The notes beneath the pieces are model-generated. The model searched no databases and was not told where the DNA came from. It worked only from the letters and a program-made list of their open reading frames with translations. A DNA stretch of 64,000 bases from an uncultured Verrucomicrobiota bacterium (GTDB taxonomy: Bacteria > Verrucomicrobiota > Verrucomicrobiia > Opitutales > Seribacteraceae). Below, piece after piece: positions 35,850 to 45,046 of this stretch. A program made the position numbers and the translations under genes. Positions within the stretch are counted from its first letter, which is position 1. Each line of letters opens with the position of its first letter. The stretch lies in NCBI GenBank assembly GCA_902618175.1, contig CACMZN010000004.1, positions 21,990 through 85,989 on the forward strand, written 5' to 3'.

Positions 35850-36815
35850 ATGGAGTTCATTGATCTTTTTTGTGGGATTGGTGGGTTTCGACAAGCTCTT
35901 GAAAAAAAAGGTCTCCGTTGTGTGTTTTCTTCGGATTGGGACAAAGATGCCCAAGACACCTACGAGTTAAATTACGGTGAACGTCCATGGGGTGACCTTA
36001 CCAAAATAATTGCCTCTGAAATACCACGGCATGACGTTTTATGCGGAGGTTTCCCTTGTCAACCTTTCAGCATCTCAGGGAATCGGGGAGGTTTTGAGGA
36101 TGTGCGTGGTACTTTGCTGCATGAGATTTTACGGATAGCCAGACATCACCATCCTCGGGTTCTTTTTCTTGAAAATGTTAAGAATTATTCCGGACACGAC
36201 GAGGGGAGGACACTCGCCACCACCGTTCGTCTTCTTAAAAAAGCGGGTTACAAGGTGAGACACGCCATCCTCAATGCTTCCCGTTTTGGGGTGGCCCAAA
36301 AGCGGGAACGCATCTATTTCGTCTGCCTGCGGGCAGATTTGGGAATTTCAACTTTCAAATTCCCAATGCCAACGGATGAGGATGTTGCCCTTGAAGATTT
36401 TCTATTGCCTTCGAACGATCGAAGGCTCGAAGATTTGGTAATCAGTCGGTCGGACTTGCGGCTGAATCGGGAACTTCCTTCGGAAAGGCAAAACCGTCCT
36501 TTGCGAGTAGGGGAAGTCGGAAATGGAGGACAAGGGGAACGGGTCTACAGTTGCAAAGGGCATGCCATAACACTCTCTGCCTTTGGTGGAGGAATCGGCG
36601 CCAAGACAGGATTGTACTGGATAGATGGGAAAGTAAGAAGACTTCATCCTGAAGAATGTAGTCAAATCATGGGTTTCTCGAAAGAATTTCAGCTTTCTTC
36701 CCGACGCAACGTCTCGTACAAGCAATTTGGAAATTCAGTGGCAATACCAGTGGTAAGCAAGATTTTTGAGTCCATACAGCGTTCGCTTTGCTTGCAATCC
36801 TTGGAGGCTGCCTAG
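35850..36815 (+). CDS. C5 cytosine-specific DNA methyltransferase (orphan)
   Basis: The frame opens with a TTG at 35826, but the ATG at 35850 has GGAGGG seven bases upstream and begins directly at the domain (MEFIDLFCGIGGFRQALEKK). All main motifs are present: FIDLFCGIGG (I), SDWDKDAQ (II), GGFPCQPFS with catalytic Cys70 (IV), LFLENVKN (VI), QKRERIYFV (VIII) and YKQFGNSVAIPV (X). The target recognition region between VIII and IX is short (about 90 residues). No restriction endonuclease or Vsr gene is adjacent. Its stop lies 14 bases before the AddB-like gene, suggesting one operon with the AddAB-like genes. Confidence 0.95.
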   Translation: MEFIDLFCGIGGFRQALEKKGLRCVFSSDWDKDAQDTYELNYGERPWGDLTKIIASEIPRHDVLCGGFPCQPFSISGNRGGFEDVRGTLLHEILRIARHHHPRVLFLENVKNYSGHDEGRTLATTVRLLKKAGYKVRHAILNASRFGVAQKRERIYFVCLRADLGISTFKFPMPTDEDVALEDFLLPSNDRRLEDLVISRSDLRLNRELPSERQNRPLRVGEVGNGGQGERVYSCKGHAITLSAFGGGIGAKTGLYWIDGKVRRLHPEECSQIMGFSKEFQLSSRRNVSYKQFGNSVAIPVVSKIFESIQRSLCLQSLEAA

Positions 36816-36829
36816 AATTCACGCCCGTA

Positions 36830-39694
36830 ATGGCACCTGAAAAGATCATTCTTGATTGGGAAGGTTCCCCAGTTGAACGTTCGGTCGAATGGTTGCTCGG
36901 AGAGTCCAGGGGAGATTCTTGTCTTGATTTGTCACATCTGTGGGTGGTCACGCAGACAAATGGAGCAGCCAGGCGCTTGAGAGAAGGACTTGCTCAGGTA
37001 ACGCAAAGCATAGGGAGGGCATGCATACTTCCTAAATTAAGTGCTCCGGGAAACTTGATTAAGCCGGAAGGGGATTCCTTTGATGGACTTACCATTGCCT
37101 CTCAGGTTCAGGTCCTGGTCTTTTGGACTCAGATCATGAAGGAAAGTAATCTTTCCGAATATCCCAATCTTTTCCCAAAAGTTCCTCAAGCCCTTGACTT
37201 TTCATGGGGAATGTCCATGGCTCGGGCTTTGGTCGCCTTGAGGGAAACCCTTGCTGAGGCAGACCATGATTGCCAATCCGTCCAGCGGACCAGAATGACC
37301 GAGAAGTGGGGGGAACAGGATCGTTGGAATGATTTGTCTCAGCTGGAAAAGCGGTATCGTCAAAAACTGCAGAAGGAGAACCTGATTGACCCAATGGATG
37401 CGAGTCGGAAATGGTCGCTCGCACCCAAGATTCCACGGGATGTCAAGGAGGTGGTTTTACTGGGAGTCTCGGGGTTTCCCGATCTGACGAGAAAAGCTTT
37501 GGAAAACCTAATGGGTCAGGGTCTGAGATTGAGGATCTTGATTTTTGCCTCTTCCGCTGAGGATCTCTCTTCCTTCGATGAATTCGGACGGCCGGAGCGC
37601 TCGGCTTGGGAAGCAAAGCCGTTAAGCTTGACGGATGATCGGATTCGTCTTGTCTACGGACCAAGAGAGCAGGCTCGGGTGCTTTTGGATTATAAGGATG
37701 CGATCCCCAGTGCAACTGCCGAGAACCTAAGCGTTGGAATTATTGATTCCGAGGTCAAGGAGAGCGTGGAGCAGGAAGTTGAAAGAATTCCCAGCCGTCC
37801 GGGTTTTCATGATCCGGAGGGTAAACCGGGAAAGGAGTCATCCTTATTCTTCTGGTTGAAGGCCATTAGGGATTTGTTGGTTTCGAAAGGGATGAAGGAA
37901 GCAGTTCGACTACTTCGTTTCCCTCAAACCATTCGATGCTTGGAAGGGGAGGGGGTAACGGGAGAGGTTTGGAATTGGTTGATGGAATTGGATGAAATCC
38001 ACAAGCGCCACCTGCCCCAAACATGGCAAGACGGATTTGATTTTGCGAGGCGTCGAAATCATACGGTTGTCGGGGCATGGGAGCAAATTGGAGAATGGAT
38101 GCGTCTTTTGCGCGAAGGTTCGTTCGAGCATGAAATTCGCAACTTGATTCGATTGGCCTTTGCGGAAATGCCTTTGGATCCGGCCAGCAAGCGGGATCAG
38201 GAATATCTTCAACTTCTGCCCAAACTTTCGGATTTGCTCGAAGAGATTTCAAAAGTCAGCGAGATGAATTTTGAGGAACGCTTCTTCCTGTTGTTGGAAC
38301 AATTGGCTTTGGAAAGTTGGGTGGAGGAGAAGGTTGAGTGCGATTTGGAATTTCATGGTTGGCTAGAGCTTGCGTGGGCGGATGCTCCCAGAATGATCGT
38401 CCTTGGATGCAACGATGATCACCTTCCCGAATCTCTTCCCTCGGATAGTTTTGTTCCTTCATCCTTACGGCGTGAACTTGGTTTGTGGACGGACGAGGAT
38501 CGTTTTTCACGGGATGCTTATTTACTTCATTGGTTGGTCGAATCAAGAAAGCGAAAGGGGCGAATCGATTTTATTCTTGGCAAATTCAGTCGGGACGGAT
38601 CCCCCCTGCGTCCCTCCCCACTTTTTTTCCTTTGTGATCCGAATGATCTCAAAACCCTGCCTGATCGGGTAGAAAAGCTGTTTGGCGAAGTGCCTCTAGA
38701 AGACAAGAACCCAGCTTGGACCTACCCATGGAAATTGGAACCGAAAGAAAGGAAACCCGTTCATCGAATTTCGGTTACCGCCTTTCGCTCTTTTTTATCC
38801 TGTCCCTTTCGTTTTTATCTGAAGAGGAAATTTGGCATGCAAGCCTATGATTCGGAAAAAGCCGAAGCCGACGCCATGGATTTCGGGACCTTGGTTCACA
38901 GTGCTCTTGAGGCGCTTTACGGTCTTGAAACGAAGAATGAGTATGAAATTTTCGATGTGCTCAAAAAACGTTTGTCCCAAAATTTTGCATATGCGTACGG
39001 AAAGAATCCGAGCCTTTCCCTTTTGCAGCAGAAAGCGGCGATTGAGAAGCGTATGCGACGAATTGCGAAGTTGCGAGCTAGGGAGATTCTCGAAGGGTGG
39101 TGCATTCATAAGGTCGAAGAAAAGTTTCATTTGGAAGCCCGCCCATCTCTGGATGGGTTTGCATGGCTGATTCCTCTCGGTGAGAAAGAGCCCGTAAGTT
39201 CGGAGAAGAGTGTTCGGATCGTAGGTAAAATCGATCGCATCGATTTCCATCCCGAGAGTGGGATTTACCGACTTTTGGATTACAAGACTTCAGGCAAGGG
39301 TCCGGAGGACTTGCATCTGAGTGGTGGATATGCCCGAATCGAGGAGTTTCCTGCATTCAGTTGTTTCGAAAGGAATGGAAAGGTCAAGAGATGGCTCGAT
39401 TTGCAACTTCCTCTTTATCGTGCCTGGGCGGAGAGAACCTTGCTTAAGGAGTCTGGCCACTCTCTCGAGGTGGGGATCTTCAAGGTGCCTGCCCAACCCG
39501 AGGAAATTACCATTCAACTTTGGGATGGTTTGAATGAAGATCTGATGGAAAGTTCCATGGAATGCGCCCGAGGAATCGTAGATGATTTGCTCGACCCAGA
39601 CCGACATCGGCCTATCTCGAAGATCCCTTACGATGATTTCGAAATGCTCTTTTTTCATTCTCCGGAAGAAGCAGTGGCGGACTTTGTAAGATGA
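36830..39694 (+). CDS. AddB-like helicase/nuclease subunit (PD-(D/E)xK)
   Basis: About 954 residues from the ATG at 36830 (MAPEKIILDWEGSPVERSVE); an ATG-type start at 36788 would overlap the methyltransferase. The N-terminal half resembles AddB's inactivated helicase (LWVVTQTNGAARRLREGL) but shows no Walker A. The C-terminal part is a RecB-like nuclease: ISVTAFRSFLSCPFRFYLKR, DFGTLVHSALEALYG, KIDRIDFHPESGIYRLLDYK with the catalytic D and DYK, and a LQLPLYRAW element. The C-terminal cysteine cluster that builds AddB's iron-sulfur staple is absent (only the first Cys remains). The gene overlaps the AddA-like gene by four bases (ATGA), so the two subunits are made together. Confidence 0.88.
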   Translation: MAPEKIILDWEGSPVERSVEWLLGESRGDSCLDLSHLWVVTQTNGAARRLREGLAQVTQSIGRACILPKLSAPGNLIKPEGDSFDGLTIASQVQVLVFWTQIMKESNLSEYPNLFPKVPQALDFSWGMSMARALVALRETLAEADHDCQSVQRTRMTEKWGEQDRWNDLSQLEKRYRQKLQKENLIDPMDASRKWSLAPKIPRDVKEVVLLGVSGFPDLTRKALENLMGQGLRLRILIFASSAEDLSSFDEFGRPERSAWEAKPLSLTDDRIRLVYGPREQARVLLDYKDAIPSATAENLSVGIIDSEVKESVEQEVERIPSRPGFHDPEGKPGKESSLFFWLKAIRDLLVSKGMKEAVRLLRFPQTIRCLEGEGVTGEVWNWLMELDEIHKRHLPQTWQDGFDFARRRNHTVVGAWEQIGEWMRLLREGSFEHEIRNLIRLAFAEMPLDPASKRDQEYLQLLPKLSDLLEEISKVSEMNFEERFFLLLEQLALESWVEEKVECDLEFHGWLELAWADAPRMIVLGCNDDHLPESLPSDSFVPSSLRRELGLWTDEDRFSRDAYLLHWLVESRKRKGRIDFILGKFSRDGSPLRPSPLFFLCDPNDLKTLPDRVEKLFGEVPLEDKNPAWTYPWKLEPKERKPVHRISVTAFRSFLSCPFRFYLKRKFGMQAYDSEKAEADAMDFGTLVHSALEALYGLETKNEYEIFDVLKKRLSQNFAYAYGKNPSLSLLQQKAAIEKRMRRIAKLRAREILEGWCIHKVEEKFHLEARPSLDGFAWLIPLGEKEPVSSEKSVRIVGKIDRIDFHPESGIYRLLDYKTSGKGPEDLHLSGGYARIEEFPAFSCFERNGKVKRWLDLQLPLYRAWAERTLLKESGHSLEVGIFKVPAQPEEITIQLWDGLNEDLMESSMECARGIVDDLLDPDRHRPISKIPYDDFEMLFFHSPEEAVADFVR

Positions 39695-42600
39695 AACCGG
39701 GTGAATCTATGAATTTACGCGAAATGATCAAGGCATCGGCGGGTAGCGGAAAGACCTATCAATTGACCGATCGGTTCATCTATCTGATGTTAATTGGTTC
39801 GGATCCTGAGAGTATCGTGGCGCTTACCTTTTCGCGAAAGGCTGCTGGAGAGTTTTTCGATGCGATCCTCAGGAAACTTGCCGAAGCGGCCAAGGATCCG
39901 AAAGCAAGGGAGGCCATGGAGGTGAAATTCGGATTGAAGATATCCTCGTCGATGGTCCGGGAGAAAATTTCCAGTCTGCTCCAGTCCATGAATCGGTTGA
40001 CTTTGGGAACGTTGGACTCGTTCTTTTTCGCCATGCTCTCCTCCGCTCCACTGGAATACGGCCTGGCGGTGGGGTTCGACTTGATGGACGAAGCCTCCAT
40101 TCGTGAAAGATGGTCGGATTGCCTGAAGCGTTGTTTCGAAGAAAGCCTGACTGAGAGCACTCTGCTTATTGACGCTTTTTCTCGAGCCCGCAAGCTTCAG
40201 GAGGACAGGGAGTTTTTCCCATGGATAATGGAACTGGCTCTTTCCTTTCGGGATTTGCTCGATCAATGCCCGAACTCCGATGCATGGGGTGCGGTGGAAG
40301 ATCTTTGGCCTGATTCCGCTTCATGGAAGCAAATTCCCGAAGGTTATGATCTCTCCGGGGATTCCGCCCGATGCAGGGAACTTTTGCAAAACCAAGAGAT
40401 TGAGGTGGTGCCCGAGTTGTCTGGCGAACGAGTGAGGAAAGCTCTTGAGACTGCAATTCGCGAATTCGAGGACTGGGTCCCCGGGGCAAACGACAGAAGG
40501 AGTGGAACTGTATTCGCACAGCTTTTGAAGGCTTCCATGGATAGCCATTCCTCTTTGTCCATCTCTTACTACGGAAAGGACTATCGGTTTTCGGGTGAAT
40601 GGGTATCCGCAGTTCGGAGGATGTCCGGGCATATCATCGGAGAGGAGCTGCGCATTTGCGGAATTCGGACCAAGGGAATGCATACTCTTTTGTCCAAGGT
40701 GGTGGAGAGTTACCGAAAACTGGTTCTTGAGAAAGGAGGAATCACATTCTCCGATTTGCCGATGCTTTTGAATCAGGGTGGAAACGAATTGACCAGAATG
40801 AACCGCGAATATCGTTTGGATCGAAAGTATTTGCATTGGATGTTGGACGAATTTCAGGATACTTCACCGATCCAATGGGGAGTGATCGAACCTTTGCTTG
40901 AAGAGGTCCTTTACGACCCGGAAGAGCAACGGACGTTTTTTTGCGTGGGTGATCAGAAACAATCAATCTATGGATGGCGAGGAGGGGATTCCCGTTTGTT
41001 CGGTTACTTGGAGGAGCGCTTCTCGGATCGACTTAAAATCGACGACCTGAACCTTTCCTGGCGTTCGGGCAAAGATGTTCTGAAGGTGATCAATCAGGTC
41101 TTCGGTTCGGGGTTGCAAGGAGCGGGCTCGGTCGGTCGATGGAGAAGAAACTGGATGCCTCATCGGGTCTCTCCAAAGACCGAAAAACTAAGTGGAAACG
41201 TGGTTTGGTGGACTGCCAAGAAAGAGGAGGAGCGTTTACGGGCAATTGCTGAATTACTGAGAACCATCGACCCCGTCGGTCGGGGTTGGACATGCGCGGT
41301 TCTCACTCAAAAACGGAAAACCGCACGGGCCATCGTTGATTTTCTAAGAAAAGAATTACCCGGTATGCCGATTGAGGATGAAGTTGGTTCTTTGCCTGCG
41401 AATGACAATGGTTTTTCGCAGCTTCTGCTTTCCCTCCTCAAGGCTTCCGTCCACCCCACCGATGAATGGGCCATCGGACATTTGGAGATGTCTCCCTTGC
41501 TTCGGCGCGAATCCCGAGACCTTTCGGAAATTCTCCATGAAGTCCGGACATTTACCCATGAGAGGGGTTTAGCGGAATTTGTCCGCAAATGGGGCGGAAT
41601 AGCTCTGACCTGGGTGGATGTGGAGGCTCGTCCTTTTGCAAACAAGCGGTTAAGGCAGACTTTTGATCTTGCCCGTTCCTTTGATCGGAGAGGGCAGCGT
41701 GAGGTCGACCTTTTCTTACAGGCTGTCCAGAGTGCAGAATCTTCGCGTGGAGCTATGGAAACCAGTGTACGAGCCATGACGATTCATGGGTCCAAGGGCT
41801 TGACTTTTGACATGGTGATCATGCCTGAACTGGGCGGTAATAGCCTTCGCTCCGTGGGTGGGCGAAGATCAGGAAATGGGGTGGAGTTGTACGGGAAATC
41901 CTCTTCCTCGGGAATTGGCTGCGATTGGGTCTTAAGCAAACCCAAGAAGATTATCCAGGAGTCGGACCCCTACCTCTCGGACTTGTTGAATTCGGGTCAG
42001 GAGAAGGCGGCTTTCGAAAGCTTATGTAAGTTTTACGTTGGAATGACTCGTCCGGCTCGAGCGCTCTATTTGTTTTCCGAGCCTTGCGAGCCCAAGTCGA
42101 AATCGGAGAATTTCGTACGTTTGCTTGCTCAAAGCCTGGAAGATTCCACAAACTCGGATTCCACAATGATCGATCAGATCGCCAAACTGGTTGGGCAAAG
42201 AGAGGAGGATTTCAACTTGGCGTATCAATGTGGTTCACCCGACTGGTGGAAGGAACGAACCAAGAAAACTTCAAGTGAAAAGAAAACCACTCAATCTGAG
42301 TTTAAGGATTTGGGTACCAGAAAATTTCGTGGTTTGTCCAACTTTCGTCCCTCCGAAAAAATTCCTCAGCGGATCGATGTGAATGATTTGTTAAGTCTTG
42401 ACAGTGATGCAGCAAAAGCCTTGGGGAGCGAGGCTCATGCGCTATTTGAAAAGATCGAATGGTGGGAGGGAGACAATTCCATGAAATTTTGGCTGGGGAA
42501 AAACGCCCAAGCATTTTCTGAGAAATCCCGCCGAATTCTCATGAGAGCATTTTCAGATAGGGAGGTAAGACGGCTATTCGAGAAACCGGATGGGAAGGTT

Positions 42601-42897
42601 GAAGTTTGGAGAGAAAAAAGCTTTGTTCTCCTAAAGGACAAAGCGATGGTTCAGGGAGTTTTTGATCGAGTGGTTCTTCACTTCTCCGAAGATGGAACTC
42701 CAAGACATGCCGAAATCATCGATTTCAAAACGGATCGTTTGAATCAGGGTCAAAGAATGGAGGATTTGATTGGCAAGCACCAAGATCAATTGGAGTCTTA
42801 CCGACTGGCTCTTATGCAGCTGACCGGACTGCCCAAGGAAAAAATCATTCTGATCCTGCTTTTCACCTCTTTAACCAAGACATATAGATGGACTTGA
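39691..42897 (+). CDS. addA: AddA-like UvrD-family helicase/exonuclease
   Basis: 1068 residues. Helicase motifs: I, KASAGSGKTYQLTDRFIYLM (Walker A, residues 15-22); Ia, IVALTFSRKAAGEFF; II, WMLDEFQDTSPIQWGV (DEFQD near 385); III, FFCVGDQKQSIYGWRGGD; IV, LNLSWRSG; V, MTIHGSKGLTFDMVIMPE; VI, YVGMTRPARALYLFS. The C-terminus is a PD-(D/E)xK nuclease: FDRVVLHF, then EIIDFKTDRLNQGQRMEDL and HQDQLESYRLALMQ (D, DxK and Q-Y present). With the preceding AddB-like gene it should form an ATP-driven helicase-nuclease for double-strand break repair. Its start overlaps that gene by four bases. Confidence 0.93.
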   Translation: MKPGESMNLREMIKASAGSGKTYQLTDRFIYLMLIGSDPESIVALTFSRKAAGEFFDAILRKLAEAAKDPKAREAMEVKFGLKISSSMVREKISSLLQSMNRLTLGTLDSFFFAMLSSAPLEYGLAVGFDLMDEASIRERWSDCLKRCFEESLTESTLLIDAFSRARKLQEDREFFPWIMELALSFRDLLDQCPNSDAWGAVEDLWPDSASWKQIPEGYDLSGDSARCRELLQNQEIEVVPELSGERVRKALETAIREFEDWVPGANDRRSGTVFAQLLKASMDSHSSLSISYYGKDYRFSGEWVSAVRRMSGHIIGEELRICGIRTKGMHTLLSKVVESYRKLVLEKGGITFSDLPMLLNQGGNELTRMNREYRLDRKYLHWMLDEFQDTSPIQWGVIEPLLEEVLYDPEEQRTFFCVGDQKQSIYGWRGGDSRLFGYLEERFSDRLKIDDLNLSWRSGKDVLKVINQVFGSGLQGAGSVGRWRRNWMPHRVSPKTEKLSGNVVWWTAKKEEERLRAIAELLRTIDPVGRGWTCAVLTQKRKTARAIVDFLRKELPGMPIEDEVGSLPANDNGFSQLLLSLLKASVHPTDEWAIGHLEMSPLLRRESRDLSEILHEVRTFTHERGLAEFVRKWGGIALTWVDVEARPFANKRLRQTFDLARSFDRRGQREVDLFLQAVQSAESSRGAMETSVRAMTIHGSKGLTFDMVIMPELGGNSLRSVGGRRSGNGVELYGKSSSSGIGCDWVLSKPKKIIQESDPYLSDLLNSGQEKAAFESLCKFYVGMTRPARALYLFSEPCEPKSKSENFVRLLAQSLEDSTNSDSTMIDQIAKLVGQREEDFNLAYQCGSPDWWKERTKKTSSEKKTTQSEFKDLGTRKFRGLSNFRPSEKIPQRIDVNDLLSLDSDAAKALGSEAHALFEKIEWWEGDNSMKFWLGKNAQAFSEKSRRILMRAFSDREVRRLFEKPDGKVEVWREKSFVLLKDKAMVQGVFDRVVLHFSEDGTPRHAEIIDFKTDRLNQGQRMEDLIGKHQDQLESYRLALMQLTGLPKEKIILILLFTSLTKTYRWT

Positions 42898-42913
42898 GCC
42901 TCTGTTTTCCAAG

Positions 42914-43330
42914 ATGATTGCCCTTCGTTCGGCTAAAAATACCCTAGGGTGCCTGGTAGGGTGCGCCATCGGAGATTTGGGAGCAATTTTTCTCTTCCAA
43001 AATCATTTTGCTCCGGAAGCGATTCCGAAAAATCTCTGGACGATGGTTTGGGTGATCGCCATGACATCGGGTATCGTGACCAGCATCCTTTTGGAAACCA
43101 TTATCCTCTGGAAACAGTTGGGTCCGAGGGAAGCCTTCCGAACTGCGGTTGGCATGAGCCTTCTTTCCATGCTGCTTATGGAGGCGGCGATGAATCTGGT
43201 GGATTATGGAATGATGGGAGCTCCTGCGATTACTCCAGGCGTTTTGCCTTACACCTTGGGCGCTGGATTCCTCGCGGCTTGGCCCTACAATTATTGGCGG
43301 TTGAAAAAACACGGCAAATGTTGTCATTGA
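42914..43330 (+). CDS. DUF4396 family membrane protein
   Basis: 138 residues with four hydrophobic helices. KNTLGCLVGCAIGDLGAIFL, the VWVIAMTSGIVTSILLETII helix, LLSMLLMEAAMNLVDYGMMG and the ending AAWPYNYWRLKKHGKCCH match the DUF4396 pattern (HCLxGCAxGE, a ME..x..N helix, and a PxNxWxxxxGKxH end). The conserved cysteines and terminal histidine suggest a metal site (inference). It starts 16 bases after the AddA-like gene, so it may share that transcript, although a functional link to DNA repair is not obvious. Confidence 0.75.
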   Translation: MIALRSAKNTLGCLVGCAIGDLGAIFLFQNHFAPEAIPKNLWTMVWVIAMTSGIVTSILLETIILWKQLGPREAFRTAVGMSLLSMLLMEAAMNLVDYGMMGAPAITPGVLPYTLGAGFLAAWPYNYWRLKKHGKCCH

Positions 43331-43403
43331 TGATGCTTTCTGTGGCAGGCAACTCTTTCTTTCCTTGCCCCTTCCTTAATGTTGCCTCTAATTTGAAAAA
43401 ATA

Positions 43404-45029
43404 ATGAAACTCTTGCATCGCGAAGACGTCCTTGAAGCAGGGTATGACCTACCGAAAACCGGTTTGTGCGCCAATATTGCAGAGGATCAGATGGAGGAAC
43501 TTCGATTTGGCGGCGAATGGATTTTGACGGAAGATGAAGTTCTGGTAGCGGATGGACGTGAACAACGATATTTGTACATGGTGGTTTCCGGAGAGGTAGC
43601 CATTACCAAGATTAGCGATCAAGGTAAAACTCAGCAAATTGCAGCGCTTGGAGCGGGAGCTGCCTTTGGAGAAATGGCATTTTTGAGCGGAGGGGTCGCT
43701 TCTGCGAACGTAAAGGCAATTGGAGAATGCATTCTTTGGCGCATTGACCATGAAAGGTTGCTTTCCTTCATTGGAGATCATGGTGTTGCGGGCGGACAGC
43801 TTTGCTTGAATGTTGCCAGCATCCTTTCGGGCAGATTAGTCGAGGGCAACAAGAAAGTGGTTGACATGGGCAGAGAGCTGCAGAGTTCCTTGGCTCAGTT
43901 GCAAAAGACTTCTGCAGCCGACTCGCAGAAGAAACAAGCACTCACACAGATGCAGGGCAAAGTAGCCAAAATGCAGAATGCGTTCAAGGGCAGTTCCGTT
44001 CAGAAATCAACTAATTTTTTTACGATTGCCGCCTCTGTCGTTGCCGTCATCAGCACTTTGGGAATGATAGGTTTGTTTGTTGCAAGTGATGATTCTTCCA
44101 TCAACGAGGCCAAGAGCTTGGCAAAAAAAGTCGACAAGTTGGAAGCGAACGAGGATTTCTACCTCGGTTTGAAAAAACGCCTGGAAGATGAGAACCAGGA
44201 GTTGGTGCAAGAATTGAAGATTAGGCAAGAAGACTTTCAAAAGGAGAATGCGGAATTGGCCCAAGATTTGTCTGAAAGTATGACCAATTCTCAAGATTTG
44301 CGTAATCGTTTGAGACAGACGGAACAAGAACTTTCGGAAGCTAGGGATGACCTGGTTCGAGCAAAAAAGCCAACGGCTCCATCGAAGGAGCTTTCCGCAT
44401 CGGATGAAAGGAAGTTAGGTAAATCTTCAATCGAACAGGTGATGGGATGGGCAAAAAGTAATTCTTCCTTGGCATTTCCCTTGGTTTTGAAGCTTAAAAA
44501 CAAGGGGCTGACGTTACAGGACCAATCTGGCTCGGTTCGTATGCCAGTCGCGGTTGGAGAGAGTGTAAGAGCATTGCGATATCATCCGTCTTCTCCCGAA
44601 TTTTTGGTCGTTGCTCAGATGAATAGCGACAAATATCTTGCGGTTTTGAAGCATTCGGACTCGAATTTCGTCGACTCCTTGATTCCTAAGTATGTCCAAA
44701 GAAGTAGGGTGCTCGGTAAGGAGATACCCAAGGATCTTCTCAAAATGGTTTCTTCCGAAAACAAACCCAAGCCCATTGCTGCTCCTTCATCAGGTTCTGA
44801 TTCGTCCATGGAAAAATCCATTTCGTCCACCAGTGAGAGAGAGGAGGAAATGATTCCTCAAGTTGCCAAGGGCAGGGCGATGCTTCCGCAAAAATCGGAG
44901 GATTTGCTTGATCAATTAATCCAAAAAGAAGAGGAATTCGATACCAGCGACCATGGCGCAAACTGCGTCTGCAAGGATTGCCGCGCCAAGAAGATTGGAA
45001 AGGGTGGTAGTCTATTTCCTGACCTGTAG
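43404..45029 (+). CDS. CNBD-like / transmembrane / coiled-coil protein
   Basis: 541 residues with no overall family I know. Residues about 28-140 form a cyclic-nucleotide-binding-like barrel (YLYMVVSGEVAITKIS, AAFGEMAFLSGGVASANVKA). The cassette keeps FGE but lacks the arginine of PR[ST]A (here GGVASA), so nucleotide binding is doubtful. One membrane helix follows (about 204-227, FFTIAASVVAVISTLGMIGL), then a long coiled coil (about 234-335), a globular part (about 350-445), a Ser-rich linker and a C-terminal CVCKDCRAKK motif that could bind zinc. A cytoplasmic sensor domain with an extracytoplasmic coiled coil, or the reverse, is inferred. It converges on a kinase gene 14 bases away. Confidence 0.7.
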   Translation: MKLLHREDVLEAGYDLPKTGLCANIAEDQMEELRFGGEWILTEDEVLVADGREQRYLYMVVSGEVAITKISDQGKTQQIAALGAGAAFGEMAFLSGGVASANVKAIGECILWRIDHERLLSFIGDHGVAGGQLCLNVASILSGRLVEGNKKVVDMGRELQSSLAQLQKTSAADSQKKQALTQMQGKVAKMQNAFKGSSVQKSTNFFTIAASVVAVISTLGMIGLFVASDDSSINEAKSLAKKVDKLEANEDFYLGLKKRLEDENQELVQELKIRQEDFQKENAELAQDLSESMTNSQDLRNRLRQTEQELSEARDDLVRAKKPTAPSKELSASDERKLGKSSIEQVMGWAKSNSSLAFPLVLKLKNKGLTLQDQSGSVRMPVAVGESVRALRYHPSSPEFLVVAQMNSDKYLAVLKHSDSNFVDSLIPKYVQRSRVLGKEIPKDLLKMVSSENKPKPIAAPSSGSDSSMEKSISSTSEREEEMIPQVAKGRAMLPQKSEDLLDQLIQKEEEFDTSDHGANCVCKDCRAKKIGKGGSLFPDL

Positions 45030-45046
45030 GTTTTTTTGCAAACCTA
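45027..45046. terminator. Shared hairpin between convergent genes, built on both stop codons
   Basis: TAGGTTT and AAACCTA form a 7-bp stem around TTTTGC. The first three bases of the left arm are the TAG stop of the CNBD protein, and the last three of the right arm are the TAG stop of the minus-strand kinase. It may act as a two-way terminator. The stem is AT-rich and no downstream T-run exists on either strand, so strength is doubtful. Confidence 0.4.
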
